DNA from: a virus
Direction: 5' to 3' (one strand)
Length of the DNA stretch: 64,000 nt
Virus record (IMG/VR): IMGVR_UViG_3300028836_000025
Coordinates: 1 to 64,000 of that record
The translations under genes were made by a program, and so were the position numbers. Below the pieces are notes generated by a model. The model was not told the DNA's origin, made no database searches, and was given only the letters and a program-made list of their open reading frames with translations. Position 1 is the first letter of the stretch; each line of letters opens with the position of its first letter. Below, in pieces: positions 48,801 to 56,720 of the stretch.

Positions 48801-51448
48801 GTAACATCGGTATCCTTCGCTATCTTTACGAAAAATCTGCCATCAAATTCGGGACGCGATTTAACTGTACCTTTATGAAACCCTACACGCAAAAACCCCT
48901 CTTCATTAGCGTTTAGTATACGGTGTTCAAATGTATTAGGCTGCCCGTCTACGGTAGCAAAAGCTAAATCTTCTCCTATTGTCCCGTGAAGATGAAAGAA
49001 ATACTTATCATTAGCGGTAGTAACCTTATCCACGTCATACCAGTTAGATTTAATCTCATCAACATCCGCGGTAGAGAAGAATCTCAACCTCCACTCATGA
49101 TCCGCGAAACCAGCAAGATCAACCGTGCTTATAGACGACTCGGGTATACTTATAACTCGCGTTCCTATAAGAGGGTATCCACCTTCACTCGTTCCTATAT
49201 TGTCAATTGGATCATTATTAACATTTACGGTATTTTCTACGTTACCAACTCCTGTGTAAACCGTTTTAATAAAATCTGGAGCCTCGTTCTCTATTGCTAG
49301 GATTTTATATTCAATACCAGATCTCACAGGTATATTGTTACCATGTGCCTTTTTTAGATATAAAAATGTTTCTTCGTCCAACTTATTCCTTTCAGAAGAA
49401 GGGAAAGATATCCATACATTTCCGTCAGCGGCGTTGTACCACCGATCCATAGCTAAAGTGTAATACTCTACTGTAGGTTCTTTAATATAGTATGAGCAGT
49501 ACTCTGCCCATGATGGTATCTCTGATATATCACTTAAACCCACATTTAACTTGTTAGTACTAGCAGATAGCAATACAGGGATTTTATACGCCGCTTGTTC
49601 ATTGGTCATGATAGGCGTCTCTCTACCATATTTATCACTAAACACTACCCCCACTTGATACTGTCTTAAACTTTTTAAACTGTTACTCCCACCTAAACCG
49701 CTTTCTACTGCATCTATAGTAGAAGTTGAGATATCAACACTAATTGTAGGTTCGTTAACAACTGTACGACCATGTAAGTAGTTTCCGTAGATAAGTCTAT
49801 TCGCAGAAACTTCTTGAGCTAAAGCCATCCTAGGAACATTATCCCATGGTCGTAACAATTGATTAGATGGCACTACAGCATGCACTATATCAGTCTCTAA
49901 TCTATACTCAGCGTCTGTGGGCTTAACTGTCTTAACTGTGTAAACCGTTGGATTACCTGTTTCCTTATATAATAGATCAATATCTGTTACGCCATAAGGC
50001 ATATTGACTGGGGTGTAATCTGATAACGTTAAATTACGTATAGTATTAATCATACCTTTATTAAACCCATCTTGCGCTATATATTCGTAGTTACCTGGTC
50101 TAAAAGTTATCTCTGACCAAGGTGCAAACGAGGAATACTCTCCATCTTGGTATTTGTATCTGTATGAAAATCTCGCGAACTTGTCTTCTAGTAAACCCTC
50201 TCCGGCATCTAAGTTAACTTCAAAACTAACCACAGCACTTGTTAGTTCCGGATTGATCGAGAGAACCTTAAACTTGTGTCCTACTGCTAGGGGGATTATA
50301 ACACCATCTCCATCTACGGGTGGTTCCGCAGGTTCTACAACTCTAGCTTTTATATCATATCGACCATCAGTACCAGGTCCTTCTAAAACGGAAAACGTTA
50401 CTAAATCTCCGTACCTAAAATCTACCACCGCCTCAAAAGTTAAACCGTCTATAAACCCTCCTGGAGGATTCGTCCCATTCCATATTGTAACGTTATTAAC
50501 ATACCCAGTGGTAGCATCCACCCGCTCGTCAATAGTGTTAAAAGCTTTTGTTTTTAAAGCTTGTTTAGGAGCTTTACGCACCACCGTAATATCCTGTAAA
50601 GACATGTGTCTTGGATAATACGGGTCACCTGATGCTAGTTGATATATTAATACACCCAATGTGTCCGCGGTACCGGATTGCACCTCTACAAACCTAGTAT
50701 GCCAATCAGAGTTATCACCTACGAAAACTCCATCTCCTGTAAAATCTCCACCTGGGTTCACGGGTGGTGTCAATGTCGAACCTCCTGTTCCAGCAATAGA
50801 TCTAGCGATATTTATCCTCTTAGGCTCAGACGCGTTATCTGTCCAAAACAAAGTGTCTTCAAGTATATTAACACCTGTTATGAGACCTGTTTTAGGCAGT
50901 TCCAAAACTCTGCGATGCGTAAATATCGGGTCAGTGGTAGATATACCCACATCCAAAGTAACCGTTAAATTATTAACCTCTGTTATCGTGTAATCAACCC
51001 CGTCAGCAGAGTACCGCATACCAGGTCTTAGAGTTCTCTTTTCCGCTTCAGTAACGGTCATGCTCGTGCCGCTAAAAGTACCTGTGATTTTGCTTTCGTA
51101 TATATCTACAAAAACATATTTTATTGTGTCTGAGGTGTAGTCGTATTCAAGGATGTAATCTTTTCTTAAATCATCGCCCTTGCCACTAATAAAATAATAT
51201 ATCTTATCTGTAGACACATGTTTGACCATGCCCACGCAGACCCCATCGTCTGTAGAGTATACGTCTCCGCCTCCTAAAGAGTCTATCTTAGTATTACCTT
51301 TAATATTCTGCAATGCCCCAACATCTCCCGTGTCAGAGGTGCTAACCTGGATATTTAAAGCGTCTCTATACTCCCCATTTTGGAGTGTACGTTCGTCAGC
51401 GTCTTTATTCATCCTCGCTTTCGCAAAGTTGCGTTTCATCTCTGGCAT
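45815..51448 (-). CDS. Large tail structural protein, 1,877 aa
   Basis: The N-terminus (FAKARMNKDADERTLQNGEYRDA.NIQVS) is a signature, from memory, of large structural proteins in marine phages. The rest is beta-rich with many Asp, Tyr, Trp and Gly residues. Its position after head-completion genes fits the role of a tail tubular or stopper protein (T7 gp12-like), enlarged by extra beta domains. No enzymatic motif. The middle (about residues 900-1,300) is especially rich in Asn, Trp, Gly and His. Confidence 0.7.
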   Translation of the reverse strand: MPEMKRNFAKARMNKDADERTLQNGEYRDALNIQVSTSDTGDVGALQNIKGNTKIDSLGGGDVYSTDDGVCVGMVKHVSTDKIYYFISGKGDDLRKDYILEYDYTSDTIKYVFVDIYESKITGTFSGTSMTVTEAEKRTLRPGMRYSADGVDYTITEVNNLTVTLDVGISTTDPIFTHRRVLELPKTGLITGVNILEDTLFWTDNASEPKRINIARSIAGTGGSTLTPPVNPGGDFTGDGVFVGDNSDWHTRFVEVQSGTADTLGVLIYQLASGDPYYPRHMSLQDITVVRKAPKQALKTKAFNTIDERVDATTGYVNNVTIWNGTNPPGGFIDGLTFEAVVDFRYGDLVTFSVLEGPGTDGRYDIKARVVEPAEPPVDGDGVIIPLAVGHKFKVLSINPELTSAVVSFEVNLDAGEGLLEDKFARFSYRYKYQDGEYSSFAPWSEITFRPGNYEYIAQDGFNKGMINTIRNLTLSDYTPVNMPYGVTDIDLLYKETGNPTVYTVKTVKPTDAEYRLETDIVHAVVPSNQLLRPWDNVPRMALAQEVSANRLIYGNYLHGRTVVNEPTISVDISTSTIDAVESGLGGSNSLKSLRQYQVGVVFSDKYGRETPIMTNEQAAYKIPVLLSASTNKLNVGLSDISEIPSWAEYCSYYIKEPTVEYYTLAMDRWYNAADGNVWISFPSSERNKLDEETFLYLKKAHGNNIPVRSGIEYKILAIENEAPDFIKTVYTGVGNVENTVNVNNDPIDNIGTSEGGYPLIGTRVISIPESSISTVDLAGFADHEWRLRFFSTADVDEIKSNWYDVDKVTTANDKYFFHLHGTIGEDLAFATVDGQPNTFEHRILNANEEGFLRVGFHKGTVKSRPEFDGRFFVKIAKDTDVTNYITAFEGDDWVVFEEEKIGYINNNCYTTLEGSEPMSFISPGHWHGDASNALANANHPTEHTNSIPDGESPYVWGDAFDANGPTLPTATNLTTNTHDALNGGAESARNFWAEKHGTFFIDRCSAFSWSGMDRHLPGNYYDGGDGGGYDEGYWNGVVGSTQDQIDISAQQSTGDYGFGFDVTSGGNNFWDQPSVYNEWAVRNIIKYGISNVFDDTLYNNPGDPHGLPSRGLWNTETNGYMDISWTGFTQSPHYLSVNINTLNQDGESDWWLTEYVGNINRIEYDANYQLQKGFIETLFNPGCKFRFSRDPDHSVYTVEFMTDLLNPPQNGNFYTNNNENLGDANGWDHSSIPYTWSGFPVSEYRHGHYGIRNYRTNSAEGQWEPMNLRQRWTLKVNKPFGKGIQEYDPTTGTKNPDDFTEITRALRHDGSDFDAIQILTPTTVDDDGNDISGGFTRNPAVWETKPKESVDIDIYYQASDIIPLRLKSSKNENEDLIPSGSTFVTDGSINTVESWSLWNKLKLTSNLAGDDDIDGEFNVTTPNGRVTKISLSCISSSDEVTINDTSQIYQLKHTLKWSNCWSFGNGVESDRIRDDYNAPQVDNGVKASTVLAEQIKEERRKHGLIWSGIYNSTSGVNDTNQFIMAEAITKDLNPSYGSIQRLLNRDTRLVMFCEDKVLRGETNKDVLYNADGSANVIASSKVVGNTQPYAGDYGISKNPESLAVAPATAYFTDASRGRVLALSTEGVRPISSYGMESYFLRLKTIANGSPLVGTFDDKTREYNLSTPLQNTVSYSEMSKSWVSFKSFLPETGVSLNNEFYTFAKGNLWKHHHNSVHNSFYGEDSIPSTVTVIFSDTQGSVKSFNTMNYEGSRAKITAFEYSEDSILTGDYSVNEGLDINETTYDGEYFNLADRKGWYVESVTTDMETGGVIEFKEKEGKWFGVPTGNDALAFPKLDRFATQGLGVASSTSYSGTETGDVTVTLKNSSSSSSGTIWD

Positions 51449-51450
51449 GC

Positions 51451-52344
51451 TTAGTGCTTTATCATTTTAGAACCACCTCGTAGTATCTGTGTTATCTCCT
51501 CAGGTTTTATATTAGATAGCCTAAGTTTAGCTTTCCTAGTCTCAGCAAATCTCTCCTTTTTAATATGTGCTAATGTTCCCGCGGGCGTATCTTTTCTAGC
51601 TAGCAACGCCCCGTAAAGGATATGCTTGTATATAGCTTCCTCTGCGAACTTAGGCACTAAAGAGTTTGTTAAGTCTACAGTATAGTCAGCAGACGCAAGA
51701 CCATCGCTGATGTACTTGAGTATTAGAGTTTTCCCGGCTAAAGCAGATCCAAAGTGAAACTTCCCAGCTTTGTGATCTATATAGAAACTACCATTAGCTT
51801 GAGAGTACTGCGGGTCTATACCAAATCTTCCTCCCTCACCACCTAAAGGTATGTCGACGTCTGCTTCTGTTACTGCAGTAGCGCTTTTGAAAGCCGTTTT
51901 AGTATCTGAATCCTCAGTAGAGGTTATATCTGTCCCTGGGGTAGCGGTTTCAAAACCTCCCCACTCCTCCACAGGTTCCACTATATTACTTGGATTAGAT
52001 GTTTTAGAAGCTGGGTATATAAGTCTTTCTACCCCATTGCCGTCACTCCAAGATAGTTTAACATAGTTAACATAATCCAGTGGCATAACCAAAGTTAAAC
52101 TAGGTGGCACTTCTACCTCCCATTCTTTAGTAGAGTTTAATGTATCATAACTAAGTTCCTGTAACGCGCGCACCGCGTGAAACGTTATATCCGAAGTGAT
52201 AACATTCTCGCATATCTTACCATCACCTACGTATGTAGCTGTAAAAGACTTTATGATCTCCGCTAGTTCTATAAACCGGTAGTCACCATGCGCTCCGTCT
52301 TCGCCATAATAAGTACCTGGATTGTTGTTAGTTAAAATACCCAT
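51451..52344 (-). CDS. Head-tail connector or tail tubular protein A-like, 297 aa
   Basis: A helix-rich N-terminus (SDITFHAVRALQELSYD), a beta segment with PPSLTLVMPLDYVNYVKL, and a C-terminus of helices, matching the layout of gp11-like gatekeeper proteins. It lies between two structural genes in the right place for head completion. It ends in basic residues. The function is by location and pattern, not by a proven motif. Confidence 0.6.
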   Translation of the reverse strand: MGILTNNNPGTYYGEDGAHGDYRFIELAEIIKSFTATYVGDGKICENVITSDITFHAVRALQELSYDTLNSTKEWEVEVPPSLTLVMPLDYVNYVKLSWSDGNGVERLIYPASKTSNPSNIVEPVEEWGGFETATPGTDITSTEDSDTKTAFKSATAVTEADVDIPLGGEGGRFGIDPQYSQANGSFYIDHKAGKFHFGSALAGKTLILKYISDGLASADYTVDLTNSLVPKFAEEAIYKHILYGALLARKDTPAGTLAHIKKERFAETRKAKLRLSNIKPEEITQILRGGSKMIKH

Positions 52345-52347
52345 TTG

Positions 52348-53049
52348 TTATACAGTTTGAAGTTGTTGTTCGTTTAAGTTCTTTTGAGATATCGTTTGAA
52401 CTAAACCTACTTTATTTATCACTATACCCGCCATCCCCAATACTCTATTTACTAATGTATCTTCTTCTGAATCGTGCAACTCGAAATCTGTCGTAGTGTT
52501 AGCATTGTACAAAGCTTTGTCATTTATCACAACATACCCCCAAGTCACACTGTTAGGTTTAGTCACAGCGTCACATACGACGCTACCTGATACAACCGTT
52601 GAACCGTTGTTGTATATTCTAACATCCCCGCTAGTCGAAGTCGAGTCAGCATATATCGGTTCTAAACTTATATGTCTCTTTGAGCCAGCGTATCTAACCA
52701 AGTCCGATTGCGACACCTTCTTACATGTAACCCCGTTAAAATAAATAAGCCCAATTTGATACGCTTCAGGATATACCCAATAACCGTTACTACCGCTAAC
52801 CAAAGCAGTGGCAGTGGTGAATGGCCTAAGCTTCGCGTCTAATAGCTTAGATATACTGGTCTCGGTGTCATCTGCTCTTACATCCTCTGATTTGTCACTA
52901 CGATTCTTCTCGTAGAAATACGACTCAAATATCGTCATCTGAGCCTGGTTAGCGAGTAAGTTAAACTCCTGAGGGGTTATATAACCTCTCTGTTCTTTAT
53001 TAGCTAATGCTAATACTCTTTGATATACTGTGTCTATACTTACTGCCAT
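52348..53049 (-). CDS. Virion structural protein, 233 aa
   Basis: LANKEQRGYITPQEFNLLANQAQ near residue 15 is a segment that I recall from head-tail region proteins of marine Bacteroidetes phages. After an N-terminal helical part comes a beta-rich Ser/Thr/Val region, then a C-terminal helix. It stands next to the connector gene with a gap of 3 nt. Exact role unknown. Confidence 0.65.
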   Translation of the reverse strand: MAVSIDTVYQRVLALANKEQRGYITPQEFNLLANQAQMTIFESYFYEKNRSDKSEDVRADDTETSISKLLDAKLRPFTTATALVSGSNGYWVYPEAYQIGLIYFNGVTCKKVSQSDLVRYAGSKRHISLEPIYADSTSTSGDVRIYNNGSTVVSGSVVCDAVTKPNSVTWGYVVINDKALYNANTTTDFELHDSEEDTLVNRVLGMAGIVINKVGLVQTISQKNLNEQQLQTV

Positions 53050-53108
53050 AATTCGTTTTTATAGTTAAGCAACCACCCGCGAAGGGCAGTTGCTCTCCCA
53101 TGTGATTA

Positions 53109-53942
53109 TTATTTTAATCTTTTTTCTATCCCTGTGTAGATGTCCATTCCCTCATCAGTCTTAAACCAAGCGGCTAAAGCTGAGTACGGGTGTTCATCAA
53201 AAGGAACAGTCATTAACTTCTGCCCGGTCGATTTGAGGTGAAACGTCCTTTGATTAGATGCTAATGTTATGATACTAGCTTCAACGGCTTTTACTCCTAT
53301 GTTTCTTAAATGCACGTTGTCATCATTAATTAAACTCATGATGAGCTTTGGACTCTTCTTAGCCTCTATAAGTAAATCTCGCTTAAGCTCCTTAGAGCTC
53401 ATCTTAGATACCTTAGAACCAATTATAGATCTCATAACGGCTTCAGCCATACTGATATCTAAGTTAATAGCCGCGTTTAACGCTTCCATTTCTGTTTCTA
53501 TAGCCGCTAGCTCATCTACAGCTTTCTTTATTGGCTTGTGTTCATGGTATAACCTATTTAAACCTGGGTGGTATAAAGAAAGAAGCTTTTGGAGTTGTAC
53601 TTTATTCTTAGGAACAACTAACATACCGTCTCTAAAGATGATATGAGCTAAGCGCTGCTGCCCCATCATTTCATCTACAAAAATAGTTTTTTGGTTAGTA
53701 GTAAGTTTTAACTCTCTTTCGTACCCTTTCTCTTCGTCGAACCAGTAGATATCTTGAGTCTTTACTATGTAGGCCACTGGTTTATTGTCGCCTTTTAAAA
53801 AATAAACCCTATCTTTAATCTCCCATTTAGGAGTTTTACTTTTTATTGGTCTCTCTTTATGTTGTACTGAAGTATCCTCTAATACAACTGTTTCCATGTA
53901 GGGTTCTTGAACCTCTACTTTTTTTGTTTGCTTTTTAGCCAT
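53109..53942 (-). CDS. Virion-region protein, 277 aa, unknown
   Basis: A Lys-rich N-terminus (about 30 residues), then mixed alpha/beta with a long helical centre. It follows the major capsid protein and its terminator, and has an AT-rich leader of repeated ATAAT units. It may be a head-associated or assembly protein. No family recognised with confidence. Confidence 0.6.
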   Translation of the reverse strand: MAKKQTKKVEVQEPYMETVVLEDTSVQHKERPIKSKTPKWEIKDRVYFLKGDNKPVAYIVKTQDIYWFDEEKGYERELKLTTNQKTIFVDEMMGQQRLAHIIFRDGMLVVPKNKVQLQKLLSLYHPGLNRLYHEHKPIKKAVDELAAIETEMEALNAAINLDISMAEAVMRSIIGSKVSKMSSKELKRDLLIEAKKSPKLIMSLINDDNVHLRNIGVKAVEASIITLASNQRTFHLKSTGQKLMTVPFDEHPYSALAAWFKTDEGMDIYTGIEKRLK

Positions 53943-53966
53943 AATATAATATAATATAAATTAATG
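53943..53966 (-). promoter_or_regulatory. AT-repeat leader after the capsid terminator
   Basis: Four near-perfect ATAAT units between the capsid-gene terminator and the next start codon. Similar AT-only leaders precede other late genes (23,258, 43,515 and 62,597). Bacteroidetes genes lack Shine-Dalgarno sites and use AT-rich 5' leaders, so this is probably a translation-start context; a promoter is not excluded. Confidence 0.4.
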
Positions 53967-53971
53967 AATAA

Positions 53972-54001
53972 AAGAGGTCAGGGCGAATCCCCGACCTCTT
54001 T
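53972..54001 (-). terminator. Intrinsic terminator after the major capsid gene
   Basis: On the - strand, AGAGGTC pairs with GACCTCT (53,993-53,999 and 53,973-53,979), extended by GGG/CCC around a short loop, followed by TTTTATTC. It lies 16 nt past the capsid stop and should cap the very abundant capsid message while letting some polymerase through to the tail genes. Confidence 0.85.
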
Positions 54002-54016
54002 CACATATGTGTACTA

Positions 54017-55510
54017 CTATGATGAAGTCGCTATCTGGCAGAAGTTGTTTGCACCTTGTACAACCAAACATCTTTCAGATAAGAAATGCATTTGCATAGC
54101 ATCCAAATCAGAAGTCACAGCTCCTACAGATCCCGTAGTCCAAGTTTTGAACTTCCGATTTTCTGTTTGAGAAGCTCTGTATCGAACATGAAGGAAAGGA
54201 CGCTTAAGGTTCTTACCTAACTGTTGATCGTATACAGACGTTACTCCAGCTGGAACAAACATCCCGCGAATTTGATCTGCGTTTTCAGCAGTGCCGGTAC
54301 CCATACCGAATCCTCCACGAGTTTGTGAGTCATTTAAGTACTTCCAATCAGATTTGTAGAAGTCGTAAGAACCTCTACGGAATCCAGAGAAACCTAAATT
54401 TATAGCCATATCTTCTTCGTTGTTAAATACACCGAAAGAACTACCAGCACTTGAGTTTACATCTCCTAGCATATCATCGATAGCTAAAGAAGTATCCCTG
54501 TTCACGAACATCATATACTCTTCAATAGCACCTTGCTTGTCAAACTCTTTGAGTATTAAATCAAAAGAAGCCAAATCAACACTTGAAGTTGTACCAAGAA
54601 TACCATCAGAGAGGATACCTCGAGCTTGCACAGCTGAGAATAACCCTTCTGAACCAGCGATTGAGCCTTCTAGAAGCTCAGCATTATCAGCCATTTTAGA
54701 TTCTAGCATAGCCATCTCACAGTAGTCCGCAAACCGCGTGCGAGTATCGCCCGAAGCTTTTAGATACCATAAGTATCCGTTTTGCCCGTCTTCACCAGAA
54801 ACTTCAACCCACCCAATTTGAGAGGCATCAGATCCAGACACTTCGTACATGTCTTTAAGGATAACCATCTTATTCTTGAAGGTTTTGTGAGCCGGTTGTA
54901 TAGCCTCTTTTCGGCCTGTAGTTCCCTTTGAATACTCAGAACCATATACAAATATCGATAAAGGATCGTCTGCACCCGCTCCGTTGCCCCATCCTAAAGA
55001 AGTACCTAAGTCAGTACCCTCGTAAGGGATAAGTAAAACCTCCCCAGTTAGTAGCGTGAGAGCACCTGCTACGTTAGCAGCGTCAGCGTCTCCGAAAATA
55101 GAAGCTACGTAACACGGTATTGATGAGCCCTTAGCATTAGAAGACACTATAACAGTATCCCCAATTCTAAGACCGTGAGTACTTAAACCGTCAACAATAC
55201 CATCAGTTGAAGCCTCACTACCTGATGCTGCTGTATCTGCTTTTAAAGCTCCTTCGTATCTTAAGTGTAGTCGACCTTGTTCTGTCCAAAGAACTTGATC
55301 CGAAGCTGAAGCCTCTTCGGCTCCAACCATTTCTAGAAAGCCTCCGATAGTTCTGTTTCCAAATACCTCAGCTTCTTTATCCATTAAATCTGGTAGATAT
55401 TGCTTAGCCCATCCGTCGTCGCCGGAGGTGAAATCCAAGTAATTAGTTACCAGTGTTTGTTTTGTGGGTGCCCCTACGCCGTTATTCCCAGATTGATCAA
55501 TTATCGCCAT
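54017..55510 (-). CDS. Major capsid protein
   Basis: A 497-aa protein between the scaffold gene and a strong terminator, the place and transcript layout of a major capsid gene. N-terminal arm with DQSGNNGVGAPTKQ, then an alpha/beta region with Gly, Ala, Asp and Ser, no repeats, no membrane segment, and few Cys. Fold (HK97) is not shown by motif but is expected for tailed phages. An AT-rich leader precedes the ATG. Confidence 0.8.
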   Translation of the reverse strand: MAIIDQSGNNGVGAPTKQTLVTNYLDFTSGDDGWAKQYLPDLMDKEAEVFGNRTIGGFLEMVGAEEASASDQVLWTEQGRLHLRYEGALKADTAASGSEASTDGIVDGLSTHGLRIGDTVIVSSNAKGSSIPCYVASIFGDADAANVAGALTLLTGEVLLIPYEGTDLGTSLGWGNGAGADDPLSIFVYGSEYSKGTTGRKEAIQPAHKTFKNKMVILKDMYEVSGSDASQIGWVEVSGEDGQNGYLWYLKASGDTRTRFADYCEMAMLESKMADNAELLEGSIAGSEGLFSAVQARGILSDGILGTTSSVDLASFDLILKEFDKQGAIEEYMMFVNRDTSLAIDDMLGDVNSSAGSSFGVFNNEEDMAINLGFSGFRRGSYDFYKSDWKYLNDSQTRGGFGMGTGTAENADQIRGMFVPAGVTSVYDQQLGKNLKRPFLHVRYRASQTENRKFKTWTTGSVGAVTSDLDAMQMHFLSERCLVVQGANNFCQIATSS

Positions 55511-55523
55511 TTTATTTTAATTT

Positions 55524-56699
55524 TTAGCGGTTATTTTTATTTTTAATTCTTACCTTGAAGTCGTTAGAATCGTTGCCTAGAACTTTAAACTTTAAACCAC
55601 CCACGGTTGTTTCCCCATGAGATTGTCTGGCTGTAGTGTTTATGTTTTTGGCTTTCGCAACACCTTCTTTTAAAGCATCGGCTTTGCCTTGCTCGTAGAA
55701 ATGCTGCGCCACAGTATCAGGGTTCATAGCTGTAAAAAGACCTTTGTGATACCCGCGAGCGTCAGACATAGAATTGGATTCATCGAGAAACTTTCCGATG
55801 AAATTGTTTATGTCGCTCTGGGTTTCTTTGGTGCCTTGTACATCTTTAACATTATACCTAAACTTTTTATCCCCCACTTTAAAATCAAAACCTTTGAATT
55901 TATCGTTAAAGACTTGGTTAGTCTTTTGGTTGAAGTTGGCTTTTTGTTTTTCTGCCGCTGATTGGTTTTCCTTTGACTCCTTGGTATGTCTATTAAAGAA
56001 CTCCATTGCCTTCTGCTGCTCACTTGTGAGCTTACTTCCAGCTTTGATCTCTTCATAGTATTTAGACTTTTGCCCGTCTAGATAGGTCTTGGCCTCGGCA
56101 ACTTGCTCTTTGAGGGCCAATTTTTTTCTTTTAATATCTCTTTCATCATCTATATCCTCGTCAAATGAGAAGTTGTCTTCCATAAGGAAGTTAATCTCCT
56201 CCGAGTCTAGATGAGGTTTAGTTCTTTTGTAATATTCAAGTAGAGCTTCTTGACTGTCTAAGTCTTTAACATCTCTATTAAGGTTAACGTAATCTTGAAG
56301 ATCTCCACCCGTCTCGTCCATAAAGTCTAACAACTTCTGGACGTTCTCTGGTATAGCTTTCCCTAGCTCTTCATTCTCATCAAGAGCCTCTATAACCTCT
56401 TCTTCAGTAACATCCTCTTCGTCTGTTATCTCTTCAAGCGCGGGCGCTTCGTCATTAGCGTCCTCTTCTTGTGGAACTTCACTAACTGCCTCTTCGACAT
56501 CGGTTTGAGTTTGAGTTTCATTTACTACTGTTATTTCCTCTTCTTCCTTATCCTCTACCTCTTGTTTAGGTTCTACGGGTTTAGTTAAATCTACTTTATA
56601 AACCTCAGGCTCTGCCGCTAGAGATTTCATTTTTACTTTTGTAACGTTTTTACTTGTAGTAGCCTCCTGGGCCACTTCTTCTTTGGTTGTTTCAGCCAT
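55524..56699 (-). CDS. Scaffolding protein (probable)
   Basis: A 391-aa protein with a very acidic middle (many Glu/Asp, about residues 40-130), long charged helices (about 190-280) and a basic C-terminus (KVRIKNKNNR). Its location between portal and capsid genes and its disordered, charged composition fit a scaffold, which shapes the prohead and then leaves. No protease motif is present. Confidence 0.75.
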   Translation of the reverse strand: MAETTKEEVAQEATTSKNVTKVKMKSLAAEPEVYKVDLTKPVEPKQEVEDKEEEEITVVNETQTQTDVEEAVSEVPQEEDANDEAPALEEITDEEDVTEEEVIEALDENEELGKAIPENVQKLLDFMDETGGDLQDYVNLNRDVKDLDSQEALLEYYKRTKPHLDSEEINFLMEDNFSFDEDIDDERDIKRKKLALKEQVAEAKTYLDGQKSKYYEEIKAGSKLTSEQQKAMEFFNRHTKESKENQSAAEKQKANFNQKTNQVFNDKFKGFDFKVGDKKFRYNVKDVQGTKETQSDINNFIGKFLDESNSMSDARGYHKGLFTAMNPDTVAQHFYEQGKADALKEGVAKAKNINTTARQSHGETTVGGLKFKVLGNDSNDFKVRIKNKNNR

Positions 56700-56720
56700 A
56701 ATAAAATATTATATAATTAA